Part shown: positions 15,404-23,127 of the stretch, in pieces | How positions within the stretch are numbered: position 1 is the stretch's first letter | How the letters are laid out: every line of letters starts with the position of its first letter | From: Deltaproteobacteria bacterium | GTDB taxonomy: Bacteria; Desulfobacterota; Desulfobulbia; Desulfobulbales; Desulfobulbaceae | DNA: 32,715 bases | Assembly: GCA_024280455.1 (NCBI GenBank) | Contig: JAJRQC010000119.1 | Location: forward strand, 1 to 32,715 | Direction: 5' to 3' | Position numbers and translations under genes: made by a program | Notes under the pieces: model-generated | The model's database searches: none | The model's input: the letters and a program-made list of their open reading frames with translations, nothing else | What the model was told of the DNA's origin: nothing

Positions 15404-16036
15404 ATGGCTATGCATCATATGCAATCCACCGGCAAAGGCCGTCACAATACAAAAATGACGGCCGGCATGTACATTCTGTTGTCTCTGCTTATTGGCTGCA
15501 CCTTTTTCCGGGCTGATCCGGCCGGGGCAGGCATCATTGACACCTCAAAGGACAGCTTTGCCGTTATCGGCGGTTATGGCCAGAGTTTTCCGGGCTGGGG
15601 CCGGACCACCCAGCGGGTCGAGACCATAGACCTTGTGTTTCGCCACAACCATATGATCTTTGACAATATCGGTTCCGGCTGGTATCAGGGTTTTCACTCC
15701 ATTCTGATGGAACTGCCTCTCCATTTTGTCGTCAGCCCCGATGAGTCGATGATGATCGGCTTGAATTTCCTGGCGGCCTACACCTTTACCGCTGATCCGG
15801 ACTGGCAACCCTATATTTTCGGCGGCGGGGGTCCGGTCTACAGCTTTGCCGATATCCCCGGCATGGGTGCGGAGTGGAACGGAAATTATCAGTTCGGCAT
15901 CGGTCTTGAGCATCCTCTGAACAAAAAGCAGAACCTGCTCTTTGAAGTGCGCTACCATCATATTTCCAACGCCGGCACCAAGGAGCCCAATGACCCGCTG
16001 AATTCGTGTAAATTTCTTATCGGCATTACGTTTTAG
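15404..16036 (+). CDS. PagL-like lipid A 3-O-deacylase / acyloxyacyl hydrolase family
   Basis: This 210-residue protein starts with a basic N-terminus and hydrophobic signal (about residues 19-38), is cut probably near AGAG at 41-43, and continues as an outer-membrane beta-barrel-like chain ending in phenylalanine. RYHHISNAG near residues 183-191 matches the PagL His-x-Ser active site (His186, Ser188). PagL normally has a glutamate about 12 residues further on; here position 200 is asparagine (PNDPLN), so the triad may be altered. The ATG at 15404 follows AAGAGG at good spacing. PagL removes the 3-linked acyl chain from lipid A in the outer membrane. In this context it might remodel lipid A or the cluster's own lipid. 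A minus-strand repeat unit begins 8 bases after its stop. Confidence 0.78.
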   Translation: MAMHHMQSTGKGRHNTKMTAGMYILLSLLIGCTFFRADPAGAGIIDTSKDSFAVIGGYGQSFPGWGRTTQRVETIDLVFRHNHMIFDNIGSGWYQGFHSILMELPLHFVVSPDESMMIGLNFLAAYTFTADPDWQPYIFGGGGPVYSFADIPGMGAEWNGNYQFGIGLEHPLNKKQNLLFEVRYHHISNAGTKEPNDPLNSCKFLIGITF

Positions 16037-16044
16037 GTTTTCTT

Positions 16045-16193
16045 TAACCAGCATGGCTGGACCAGGAAGCGGAGCGAAGCGCAGACTCCGGGTTTTTAAC
16101 GTCACAGCCACAACCAGATAAGCGTAGACTTCGAGGATGAAAATAGCCTGATACGACATCACTTCGTGGGTTATTTTCGGATAAACCGCCATG
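16045..16193 (-). repeat. Isolated long-form copy of the 95/139-bp repeat family
   Basis: Read on the minus strand, this stretch reproduces the long repeat unit at 30531-30669: it begins CATGGCGGTTTATCCGAAAA, continues through GTGATGTCGTATCAGG, and ends near CCTGGTCCAGCCATG. Differences by eye are few. It sits between the PagL-like gene and the next + strand gene. The following stretch to 16276 holds an imperfect dyad (GAAAATC at 16216-16222 with GATTTTC at 16254-16260). Confidence 0.85.
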
Positions 16194-16276
16194 CTTTTCC
16201 GGCACAACAAACCTTGAAAATCAATTAGTTACGTTCATAACATCGCGTAATTCGATTTTCAGATAAACACGTCTGT

Positions 16277-16723
16277 ATGGAGCAACAAACACCGCCAACA
16301 AGAGAAAACGGAATAACCGATGGTGTGGATATTGTCGGGTATCTAGTCAACGACGAAGGAAATTATGAACTGATTTCCGGCCCTGGCTGGCAGCCGGTCA
16401 ACATCGTCAACCGCCAGGCCTGGCAGGAAATCGAAAAACAAATTGAAGTGTCAAAAGATCACGTCGACTCCGGCCGGGTCAGCTGTCTGCACTATTACAT
16501 GACTATCAACCAGATGAATATCGGTCTTCTGGCCGGGTACACCAACCAGTCACGGCTGCGGGTCCGGCTGCACCTTATTCCCTTTTTCTTCAAACGGCTG
16601 GGTCCAAACACCCTGAAAAAATATGGCGACCTGTTTCAGGTCTCAACGGATGACCTCAAAAACGGCAGAATCAAGGCCCCGATTTACGATGCCGGACAAC
16701 AGGCAGGGCAGCGGCGTGATTGA
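16277..16723 (+). CDS. Protein of unknown function overlapping the BtrH-like gene
   Basis: This 148-residue soluble protein has no signal peptide or membrane helix. It has an acidic N-terminal part (DIVGYLVNDEGNYELISGPG) and a basic, hydrophobic middle (RLRVRLHLIPFFFKRLG). No family is recognised. Codon use and composition match the cluster genes. Its end overlaps the BtrH-like gene by 35 bases, an arrangement that implies translational coupling and a shared function, for example as a partner subunit of the acyltransferase. The ATG at 16277 has no clear ribosome binding site. Confidence 0.65.
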   Translation: MEQQTPPTRENGITDGVDIVGYLVNDEGNYELISGPGWQPVNIVNRQAWQEIEKQIEVSKDHVDSGRVSCLHYYMTINQMNIGLLAGYTNQSRLRVRLHLIPFFFKRLGPNTLKKYGDLFQVSTDDLKNGRIKAPIYDAGQQAGQRRD

Positions 16724-17747
16724 TTTTCCACACCGACAGTCCGCCCATTGCGAAAGCGGCGTTGCCGCCAACCTGCTGACCTGGAAAGGTCTGGAAATCA
16801 CGGAGGCCATGGCCTTCGGCATCGGCAGCGGTCTGTTTTTCGGCTACCTACCCTTTATCCGCCTAAACGGACTGCCGCTGGTTACCTACCGGGCGGCTCC
16901 CGGAAATATATTAAAGCAGCTTGAAAAAATTTCCGGAATCACCATGGATCAGAAAAAATTCCGGGATACAAACCAGGCAATGGCGGAGCTTGATGCAGCC
17001 CTTGAGCAGGGGATTCCGGTGGGCCTGCAGACCGGGGTTTTCTGGCTGCCCTATTTCCCCCGGGCCCTGCGTTTTCATTTCAACGCCCATAATCTGGTGG
17101 TGTACGGTAAAGAGGGCGACGAATACCTGATCAGCGATCCGGTGTTCCCTGCCCCGGTTCGCTGTCCGGCAAAAGATCTGGCCAGGGCCAGGTTTGCCTC
17201 GGGTGCGCTTGCGCCAAAGGGCAAGATGTACTCTCTGAGGAGTGTACCGGAACAACTCGACTACAACCGCCATATCCCGGAGGCCATCGGATCGGCCTGC
17301 CGAATGATGCGTTCCAGCCCTTTTCCCCTGATCGGCGTCAAAGGCATCCGGTTTCTTGCCGGACGGCTGGAAAAGTGGCCCGGGCGGCTGGGCCGGGAAC
17401 GGGCAGATCTGCATCTGGGTCATGTTGTCCGCATGCAGGAGGAAATCGGCACCGGCGGCGGCGGATTTCGCTACATGTACGTGGCGTTTCTCCAGGAAAG
17501 CGGCGAGAGGCTGCAGGATCCGGTTGTACACGACTGCGCCGCCCTGCTCACTGAAGCTGGAGATACATGGCGGCAGTTCGGGGTCATGGCGGCCCGCATC
17601 TGTAAAAATCGAGCTCAGCCGGACGACACCTACCCGGCCATGGCCGAAACGATTCGAAACTGCGCCCAACTGGAGGAAAAGGTCTTCCAGGAGCTGAATC
17701 ATTGGGTCAAGCAGCAGGGCCAAAGCAAAGCACAGGTCACAAGGTGA
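16689..17747 (+). CDS. BtrH-type acyltransferase (BtrH N-terminal and DUF4872-like)
   Basis: This 352-residue protein starts at the ATG at 16689; an upstream ATG at 16623 would read through the neighbouring gene's frame. The N-terminus matches the BtrH N-terminal domain: HCESGVAANLLTWKG with candidate nucleophile Cys21, then NAHNLVVYG (His134) and LISDPVF (Asp150), a papain-like Cys-His-Asp set. The C-terminal half resembles the DUF4872-like partner domain. BtrH in butirosin synthesis moves an acyl group from an ACP onto an amino sugar. By analogy this enzyme could transfer a chain from the ACP encoded downstream to an amine or sugar acceptor. Its stop overlaps the ABC ATPase start by 4 bases (GTGA). 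The family call is fairly firm and the acceptor unknown. Confidence 0.82.
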   Translation: MPDNRQGSGVIDFPHRQSAHCESGVAANLLTWKGLEITEAMAFGIGSGLFFGYLPFIRLNGLPLVTYRAAPGNILKQLEKISGITMDQKKFRDTNQAMAELDAALEQGIPVGLQTGVFWLPYFPRALRFHFNAHNLVVYGKEGDEYLISDPVFPAPVRCPAKDLARARFASGALAPKGKMYSLRSVPEQLDYNRHIPEAIGSACRMMRSSPFPLIGVKGIRFLAGRLEKWPGRLGRERADLHLGHVVRMQEEIGTGGGGFRYMYVAFLQESGERLQDPVVHDCAALLTEAGDTWRQFGVMAARICKNRAQPDDTYPAMAETIRNCAQLEEKVFQELNHWVKQQGQSKAQVTR

Positions 17748-18499
17748 ACAGCCATGAACATGCCATCAGAGCTGAAACACTGGTGCACCGGTATGCAAAA
17801 GCCGGCGAACCGGCCTTGAATGACTGCAGTCTGACTGTACGCAGGGGTGAATTTTACGGCCTGCTCGGCCCCAACGGGGCCGGAAAGACAACGATCATAG
17901 CCCTGTTCAGCGGCCTGTTTATGCCCGACAGCGGTAGAATTTCGATCATGGGGATGAACTTTTGTGACCATGCCCGGAAAATCAAGCGGATCATCGGGTT
18001 GGTTCCCCAGGAAACCGCCCTGTATGACAAACTGACCGCCCGGGAAAATCTTGTTTTTTTGGGAAAGCTGTACGGTTTGAACGGCAGACGCCTCCGGAAC
18101 CGGGTATCCGAATGCATTCAGATTGCCGCCCTCAGTGAGCATGCAGACCACCGGGTTTCCACCTTTTCCGGAGGGATGAAACGAAGACTGAATCTGGCGG
18201 CAGGCCTGCTCAATGATCCGGATCTTCTCTTTCTTGATGAACCGACAGTCGGCATTGATGCCCAGTCCAGGAATCTGATCCATCAACAGCTGCTTCAGCT
18301 CAACCGGAACGGAACCACGATCCTCTACACAACCCACTACATGGAAGAAGCCCGGAAATTATGCAGCCGGATTGGTATCATCGACCGAGGCCAGCTGCTC
18401 ACCGAGGGTACTCCCGACCAATTACTTGAACAGGAAGGACAAACTGATCTGGAAGCTCTTTTTCTCAACCTGACCGGGCAACAACTTCGTGACACCTGA
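17744..18499 (+). CDS. ABC transporter ATP-binding protein
   Basis: This 251-residue ATPase of an ABC-2 type exporter has Walker A GPNGAGKT (residues 42-49), a Q-loop VPQE, signature FSGGMKRR near 140, Walker B LLFLDEPT near 161 and an H-loop TTH. The GTG at 17744 is chosen because it overlaps the upstream stop in a GTGA junction; a TTG at 17702 would extend into the preceding coding sequence. It energises export by the permease encoded next. Sequence type (DrrA/CcmA-like) fits lipid, polysaccharide or drug export. Genomic linkage to an acyltransferase and ACP suggests a lipid or acylated product as cargo. Confidence 0.93.
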   Translation: MNSHEHAIRAETLVHRYAKAGEPALNDCSLTVRRGEFYGLLGPNGAGKTTIIALFSGLFMPDSGRISIMGMNFCDHARKIKRIIGLVPQETALYDKLTARENLVFLGKLYGLNGRRLRNRVSECIQIAALSEHADHRVSTFSGGMKRRLNLAAGLLNDPDLLFLDEPTVGIDAQSRNLIHQQLLQLNRNGTTILYTTHYMEEARKLCSRIGIIDRGQLLTEGTPDQLLEQEGQTDLEALFLNLTGQQLRDT

Positions 18500-18526
18500 A
18501 CGCCCCTCACCACCGATTCTGAGCGT

Positions 18527-19807
18527 ATGATTACATTTATTGCCGCTGTCAGCAAAGAAGTCCTGCTCCTGGGCCGGGACCGGGCTGGCCTGCTGGTCCT
18601 CTTTCTCATGCCGGCAATCCTAGTTGTGATCATTACTCTGGTCCAGGAAAATGTTATGGAACTCACCGGCCAGAGCAAAACCAGGATGGTCTTTCTTGAT
18701 CTGGACGATGGCGATCTCGGCCCCACCCTGTACAGACAGCTGGCAACCGGCAACCTTGAAGGCATTGTCTGGGACAAGAAAAAACACAATGCTGCAGAGC
18801 TGAAGGCAGCAGTTACCGCAGGCAAATACCAGGTTGGGATAGTTTTGACGCCTGGTGCTTCCGCTCGATTTCACGCACGGCTGACAGAGGAGTTCAGGAA
18901 CGTCCCGGGGGAACCTGGGAGTTCTCAGGCAGTGCCCTCAGTACGGGTCTTTTTTGATCCCGGTATCATGGCCGGGCTGCGGTCAGGGATAACGGCCCGG
19001 CTGCAGATGGCTGCACAGGCGGTTTCAGTGGAGGCAAAGATGAAAAACCTGGAAAGGATACTCAAGACTACGATGGCCGAATTCAATATTCCCAAAGGAT
19101 TCTCGCCCCTGCCGGAAGCCGGGCTGACAGACCTCCTTACCAGCCCCCTGCTGACCATCAAAAACGCCGGGACAATTGACAACGAAAAAGAGTATAATCC
19201 GGTCCAGCAGAATGTCCCGGCCTGGGCACTGTTCGGCCTGTTTTTTACCGCAATCCCCATTGCCGGCTCGATCCTGCAGGAACGCAAATCAGGAATTCGG
19301 ATCCGCCTGAACTCCCTGCCGGTCTCTCCTCTGCTCCTTATGGGCGGGAAGATAGGGGCATATATAGGGGTCTGCCTGTGCCAGTTCCTGCTAATCGGCC
19401 TAATCGGTATATGCCTGTTCCCGTGGATAGGACTGCCGTCATTTACCATTGGCGCCCATCCGCTGGGAGTGGGACTGATTGTCCTCTTTGCAAGTCTTGC
19501 CGCCTGCGGATACGGGATATTTCTGGGCATGGCCTGTAATACCTATGAACAAGCCTCTACCCTGGGCGCAACTTCAATTGTGGCCGCGGCCGCCATCGGC
19601 GGGATTATGGTTCCTGTCTATGCCATGCCCGGAATCATGCAGCATCTCAGCATTCTCTCCCCCCTCAACTGGGGACTGACGGCCTTCCATGACCTGCTGA
19701 TGCGGGACGCACCTCTTTCCGAAATATTTGATGATCTTGCCCGCCTGAGCATCTTTTTTATGATCACCATGATTTTTTCCTGGAAACTGGCGAAAAGTCG
19801 GCTATAA
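18527..19807 (+). CDS. ABC-2 type transporter permease
   Basis: This 426-residue membrane permease has one N-terminal helix (about residues 19-40), a large extracytoplasmic domain (about 45-230) and five or six C-terminal helices (about 233-252, 279-305, 315-335, 348-370, 400-420). This is the standard ABC2 half-exporter layout with a conserved ERKSGIRIRLNSLPVSP loop coupling to the ATPase. It starts 27 bases after the ATPase gene. The large periplasmic domain is of the YhgE/DrrB-like type. With the ATPase it probably exports the lipid or acyl product of this locus; cargo cannot be read from sequence. Confidence 0.9.
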   Translation: MITFIAAVSKEVLLLGRDRAGLLVLFLMPAILVVIITLVQENVMELTGQSKTRMVFLDLDDGDLGPTLYRQLATGNLEGIVWDKKKHNAAELKAAVTAGKYQVGIVLTPGASARFHARLTEEFRNVPGEPGSSQAVPSVRVFFDPGIMAGLRSGITARLQMAAQAVSVEAKMKNLERILKTTMAEFNIPKGFSPLPEAGLTDLLTSPLLTIKNAGTIDNEKEYNPVQQNVPAWALFGLFFTAIPIAGSILQERKSGIRIRLNSLPVSPLLLMGGKIGAYIGVCLCQFLLIGLIGICLFPWIGLPSFTIGAHPLGVGLIVLFASLAACGYGIFLGMACNTYEQASTLGATSIVAAAAIGGIMVPVYAMPGIMQHLSILSPLNWGLTAFHDLLMRDAPLSEIFDDLARLSIFFMITMIFSWKLAKSRL

Positions 19808-19891
19808 CCCGCTGGATATCAACCCTGACGACTGCACAGCAGACCTACCGGACCTGCCGTTATAACCAAGCCAACACGTTAGCACTATACA

Positions 19892-20155
19892 ATGACCCCA
19901 TTGGAACAGGAACTCCTGCAACTCATCTGCACAACATGTAACCTGAGCGAGGTGGAACTTAACAAGGTTCATGCCGATGATCCCCTGATCGGCCCGGACT
20001 CTCCCCTTGGAACCGACTCCCTGGATGCCCTGGAAATCGCGGTCACGATCCAGCAGGAATACGGAGTGCGAATGGACTCGGAAAATACCAGCCGGGAAGT
20101 TTTGCAATCCCTGTCAACCCTTGCCGAGTATTTAAAAAGCAATCAGGCGGCATAA
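19892..20155 (+). CDS. Acyl carrier protein
   Basis: This 87-residue acidic protein has the 4'-phosphopantetheine attachment motif GTDSLDALEI (Ser43), four-helix ACP length and a typical DxxL...DSL spacing. It is a second carrier distinct from the ACP fused to the FabZ-like domain at 2564. It ends the + strand transporter block and faces the KAS III-like gene tail to tail across 73 bases. It would carry the chain used by the BtrH-type transferase or the convergent ketosynthase. The 73-base gap contains a perfect 12-bp palindrome CCTGGATCCAGG but no T-run. Confidence 0.9.
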   Translation: MTPLEQELLQLICTTCNLSEVELNKVHADDPLIGPDSPLGTDSLDALEIAVTIQQEYGVRMDSENTSREVLQSLSTLAEYLKSNQAA

Positions 20156-20228
20156 AGGTCGCACCCTGGATCCAGGAGTTGGAACAACGCTCCCGCATCA
20201 AGACGCTTGGACTGCGCCGGGGACTTGA

Positions 20229-21383
20229 TTACACAACCGTCAGCAGGACATAGGCAACGGAGAACCTGCCGCTTTCCGGGATAAAACCGAGAATCCGCTC
20301 CCCTTTTTTCAACCTGCCCGAAGAAAAAAGTTCCGCCAGCATGATATAGAATGAGGCGGATCCGGTATTCCCCCTGGTTGCCAGATTGGTAAACCAGCGT
20401 TCCTGCGGAATAGCAAAATTAATTTCCTGTAATTGCCCGGCAAGGGCATTTCTGAAATATTCCGAAGAGTAATGGGGTAAAAACCAGCCTATCTCCTCCC
20501 CTTTGAGGCCATGTTTGCTGATAATCGACGGCAGGCTCCGGCCGACCAGCGCCCTGGTCACCTCCCGATTCAACAGGCGGGCATCCTGTTTTATGGTGAA
20601 CACGCCCTCTTTCGCCGCCGTCCCCTTCCGCGCACACTCGCGCCAGCCCGTAAGGCTTCCATCCGCCTGTTTTACCGCCCCGGCATACATGCAGGCATCC
20701 AGGCGGTGGGCGTGGGAGAGAATTTCAATCCAGTCGATTCTCAGGCTGAGTCGATCTGCGGCAGGTTCTCTTTTTATGAGCACGGCCCCGGCCCCGTCGG
20801 AGAGCATCCAGCGCAGAAATTGTTCTTCAAAAGAAAAGGCAGGATGTTTTTCCCCCTGTTCCATCCCCTTTGCCCCGCCGCCCATGGCTTCAAAAAAATC
20901 CGTGCGGATAAAGGTTGAGGCCAGTTCGGATCCGGTGGCAACGGCATTAGTCGTCTGGCCGAGAGCCACCGACATGGCCCCGTATTTCAACGCCGTTATA
21001 CCGGTGACACAGACCCCGGCCGTGCTGACAATCTCGCACGGGCCGATGCCCAGTTCCCCCTGTACCATAGCGGCATGCCCGGGCATCAGCTGATCCGGAG
21101 AAGAAGTACCGCAGCAGAGGCACTGAATTTTTTCCGCGATCCGTTCGTTCTTTTCCGTAAGTCTGCCCACAGCCCCGGCCGCAAGCTGGGCATTGGTATG
21201 GGTCAGACCGCCGGTAGCCGGATCAATGGCATAATGCCTGCTCTCTATCCCGTTACCCGCAAGAATTATCTGCCGGGTTCTGGCCGAGACCCGGTCCACG
21301 GATCCGAGATACAGATCCAGCTCGTTATTGGCAACCGGTTTGCCCGGCAAAAAATCGGATACATCTGTAATATATGCTTGCAT
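20229..21383 (-). CDS. Beta-ketoacyl-ACP synthase III-like protein (DarB/StlD-like)
   Basis: This 384-residue thiolase-fold condensing enzyme has the KAS III triad: Cys125 in TAGVCVTG, His304 in FLPHYSSE and Asn339 in RGNTGSAS. The beginning, QAYITDVSDFLPGKPVANNELD, resembles the DarB/StlD branch that condenses two long acyl units (dialkylresorcinol or cyclohexanedione formation) more than housekeeping FabH. No DarA-like aromatase is in the window, so a resorcinol product is not supported. It follows the B12 radical SAM gene with only 3 bases between stop and start, so the two form an operon. Length is slightly longer than FabH (about 320) and fits the branch. It could initiate or join chains in this pathway. 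Confidence 0.88.
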   Translation of the reverse strand: MQAYITDVSDFLPGKPVANNELDLYLGSVDRVSARTRQIILAGNGIESRHYAIDPATGGLTHTNAQLAAGAVGRLTEKNERIAEKIQCLCCGTSSPDQLMPGHAAMVQGELGIGPCEIVSTAGVCVTGITALKYGAMSVALGQTTNAVATGSELASTFIRTDFFEAMGGGAKGMEQGEKHPAFSFEEQFLRWMLSDGAGAVLIKREPAADRLSLRIDWIEILSHAHRLDACMYAGAVKQADGSLTGWRECARKGTAAKEGVFTIKQDARLLNREVTRALVGRSLPSIISKHGLKGEEIGWFLPHYSSEYFRNALAGQLQEINFAIPQERWFTNLATRGNTGSASFYIMLAELFSSGRLKKGERILGFIPESGRFSVAYVLLTVV

Positions 21384-21386
21384 TGA

Positions 21387-22685
21387 CTATAGTTGTGCGT
21401 TGTCATGGCTGTCTGCCAGGACTTCAGCGTAGAGTGTATAAAATTTCTTCTCGTCGAGCCGGGTTGGCACTACGGCATTGGTCAGGGTATAATAATCAAG
21501 ATTATGATTGGTAATCCGGTGCTGCTGCTCGTGATAGAGCGCTGTTCCGGGCAGCGGAGTCATCACTGTAACCATGGGCAGATCAATCCGTGTTTCCGAC
21601 AGATATCCGCTCAACCGATCAAAATCCGGCTCATCATAATCAGGAGAAAGAATAAAGTCTCCCACAATGGTGATGCCGATATCATGCAATATTCGTATGG
21701 CCTCGGTATTCATTGCCACCTGATTGGCTTTATTCATGGCCGCCAGACTGCTGTCGCTCACCTCTTCAAAACCGATGATAACGGCCCGCAATCCGATCTC
21801 TTTCCAGGCCTGCAGCATTTCCGGATGGCGAACCACGGTATCGGAACGGATATCAGCCAGATACTGTTTTCTAATTCCGGCCTCCCCGATAGCCCGGCAA
21901 AGCTGCATTGCCCGCTGCGGATTACCGAAGGTGTTGGCATCAACAAGCCGGATCACCGGCACATTCGGCAGCAGTTGAATGTCCCGGAGAACGGCATCAA
22001 TGGATTTCGTCAGGTAACTGCCGCCGGTCTGTCCCTTGATAGAGCAAAAAGAACAGCGATGGGGACACCCGTAGGCCGAGGCAACAAAACCCATGTTTAT
22101 GCCCAGTTTTTCAAGAATATAATGTGAGCGATAGCGGCTGACCAGCTGATAGGCAGGCGGATTATCCATGACCAGATCATGAATATCGGCACGGATGGCC
22201 GGGCGGTCAAGCTGACTGCCGGGCCGGGTTCGAAGCACGCCGGGCGGAATTTCCTTTTGTTCCGTTCCCTCCTCCAGGGCTGTCACCAGCCCGGCAAAAC
22301 TCTTCTTGCCGATACCCACAACAATATAATCGACGACAGCCCGGTTGAAGAATTCAGGATCACTGCTGGCGTGGATGCCGCCAACCACAACGGTTGCCCG
22401 GCAGCTCTCTTTGACCTGGGCGGCAATGTTCAGCATGGTGTTGGCCTCACAGGTCACGCCGGTGATCCCAACCACATCCGGACGTAAGTCAGACAGTTCC
22501 ACCTCAAGGCCTTCCGGGTCTGCCTTCAAGTCGACAATACGGACGGAGTGATGAAGAAGATTCCCGGCCAGTTCCTCCAAGGCCAAAGGTTCCCCCCGAA
22601 AAATCTGTTTAAGTGAGGTTATACCGTAGCGTTCTTCTGGAATACTGCGCCCGCAATTTGGTGGATTAACAAGAAGAATATTCAT
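21387..22685 (-). CDS. B12-binding-domain radical SAM protein
   Basis: This 432-residue enzyme starts at ATG 22685 (MNILLVNPPN, the usual beginning), with AGGG about 9 bases upstream on the minus strand; a longer frame to 22823 is less likely. Residues 1-140 form a cobalamin-binding Rossmann-like domain with VVGGIHAS. The radical SAM domain has the cluster motif CPHRCSFC (Cys207, Cys211, Cys214). The C-terminal part includes GFEEVSD and DFILSPD segments common to BchE/HpnJ-like enzymes. The family performs methylations or ring and chain rearrangements on lipids, tetrapyrroles and hopanoids. The histidine of a classic DxHxxG cobalamin motif is not evident. Co-transcription with a KAS III-like ketosynthase points to acyl-chain chemistry. 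Confidence 0.88.
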   Translation of the reverse strand: MNILLVNPPNCGRSIPEERYGITSLKQIFRGEPLALEELAGNLLHHSVRIVDLKADPEGLEVELSDLRPDVVGITGVTCEANTMLNIAAQVKESCRATVVVGGIHASSDPEFFNRAVVDYIVVGIGKKSFAGLVTALEEGTEQKEIPPGVLRTRPGSQLDRPAIRADIHDLVMDNPPAYQLVSRYRSHYILEKLGINMGFVASAYGCPHRCSFCSIKGQTGGSYLTKSIDAVLRDIQLLPNVPVIRLVDANTFGNPQRAMQLCRAIGEAGIRKQYLADIRSDTVVRHPEMLQAWKEIGLRAVIIGFEEVSDSSLAAMNKANQVAMNTEAIRILHDIGITIVGDFILSPDYDEPDFDRLSGYLSETRIDLPMVTVMTPLPGTALYHEQQHRITNHNLDYYTLTNAVVPTRLDEKKFYTLYAEVLADSHDNAQL

Positions 22686-23127
22686 AAGCACGCCCTGGAA
22701 ACAGCCCTCAACACGGTGTTCCGACTTTTTTTCAGCAAGGCCTTTCCGATGGCGTTGGCTGCACAACCGGAAAAAACCAAAAACGGCCAACTCAACACTA
22801 TCTACGTCACGAATGATTGTCACAATTCCAGAATCATTCTTTCCTTCCTGCCATTCAAAAAATCGCCTCTCGAAATTTTTATCTACAGAATAGGTTCCGC
22901 GTCGGATTGGAGGGGATTCATTCTAACGATTTTTCTCAGCTTATCTCAAATTATAAATATTTTACCAGCAGAATAATTGTTTTATCAAGTTAGCGGTAAA
23001 TCATGGCACCACCTGAGAACCGTGTAACGGTTTTACCCGGCAGCCACTATATAATAATTGTTTTGCTGGAATTCTTTTTGAAATAAACTATATTGCCAGA
23101 GTGTTAAATATTTTACAAGGACATCCA
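22686..23127. other. Divergent AT-rich intergenic region
   Basis: This 442-base spacer separates the minus-strand radical SAM gene from the + strand Fic gene. It is clearly more AT-rich than the cluster, marking the edge of the accessory zone. A small dyad AACCGT-gta-ACGGTT lies at 23018-23032. Promoters for both directions are expected here, but I cannot place a confident -35/-10 pair. No gene is seen. Confidence 0.5.

Noticed and set aside
15545-16210. Minus-strand frame of 221 codons opposite the PagL-like gene and through the repeat copy
   Set aside because: The second half is antisense to PagL-like coding sequence and the first part is the repeat unit; no independent protein signature.
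20156-20228. Remnant gene or terminator between the ACP and KAS III-like genes
   Set aside because: There is a GGATCC-centred palindrome but no T-run, and the short open frame is too short to assign.
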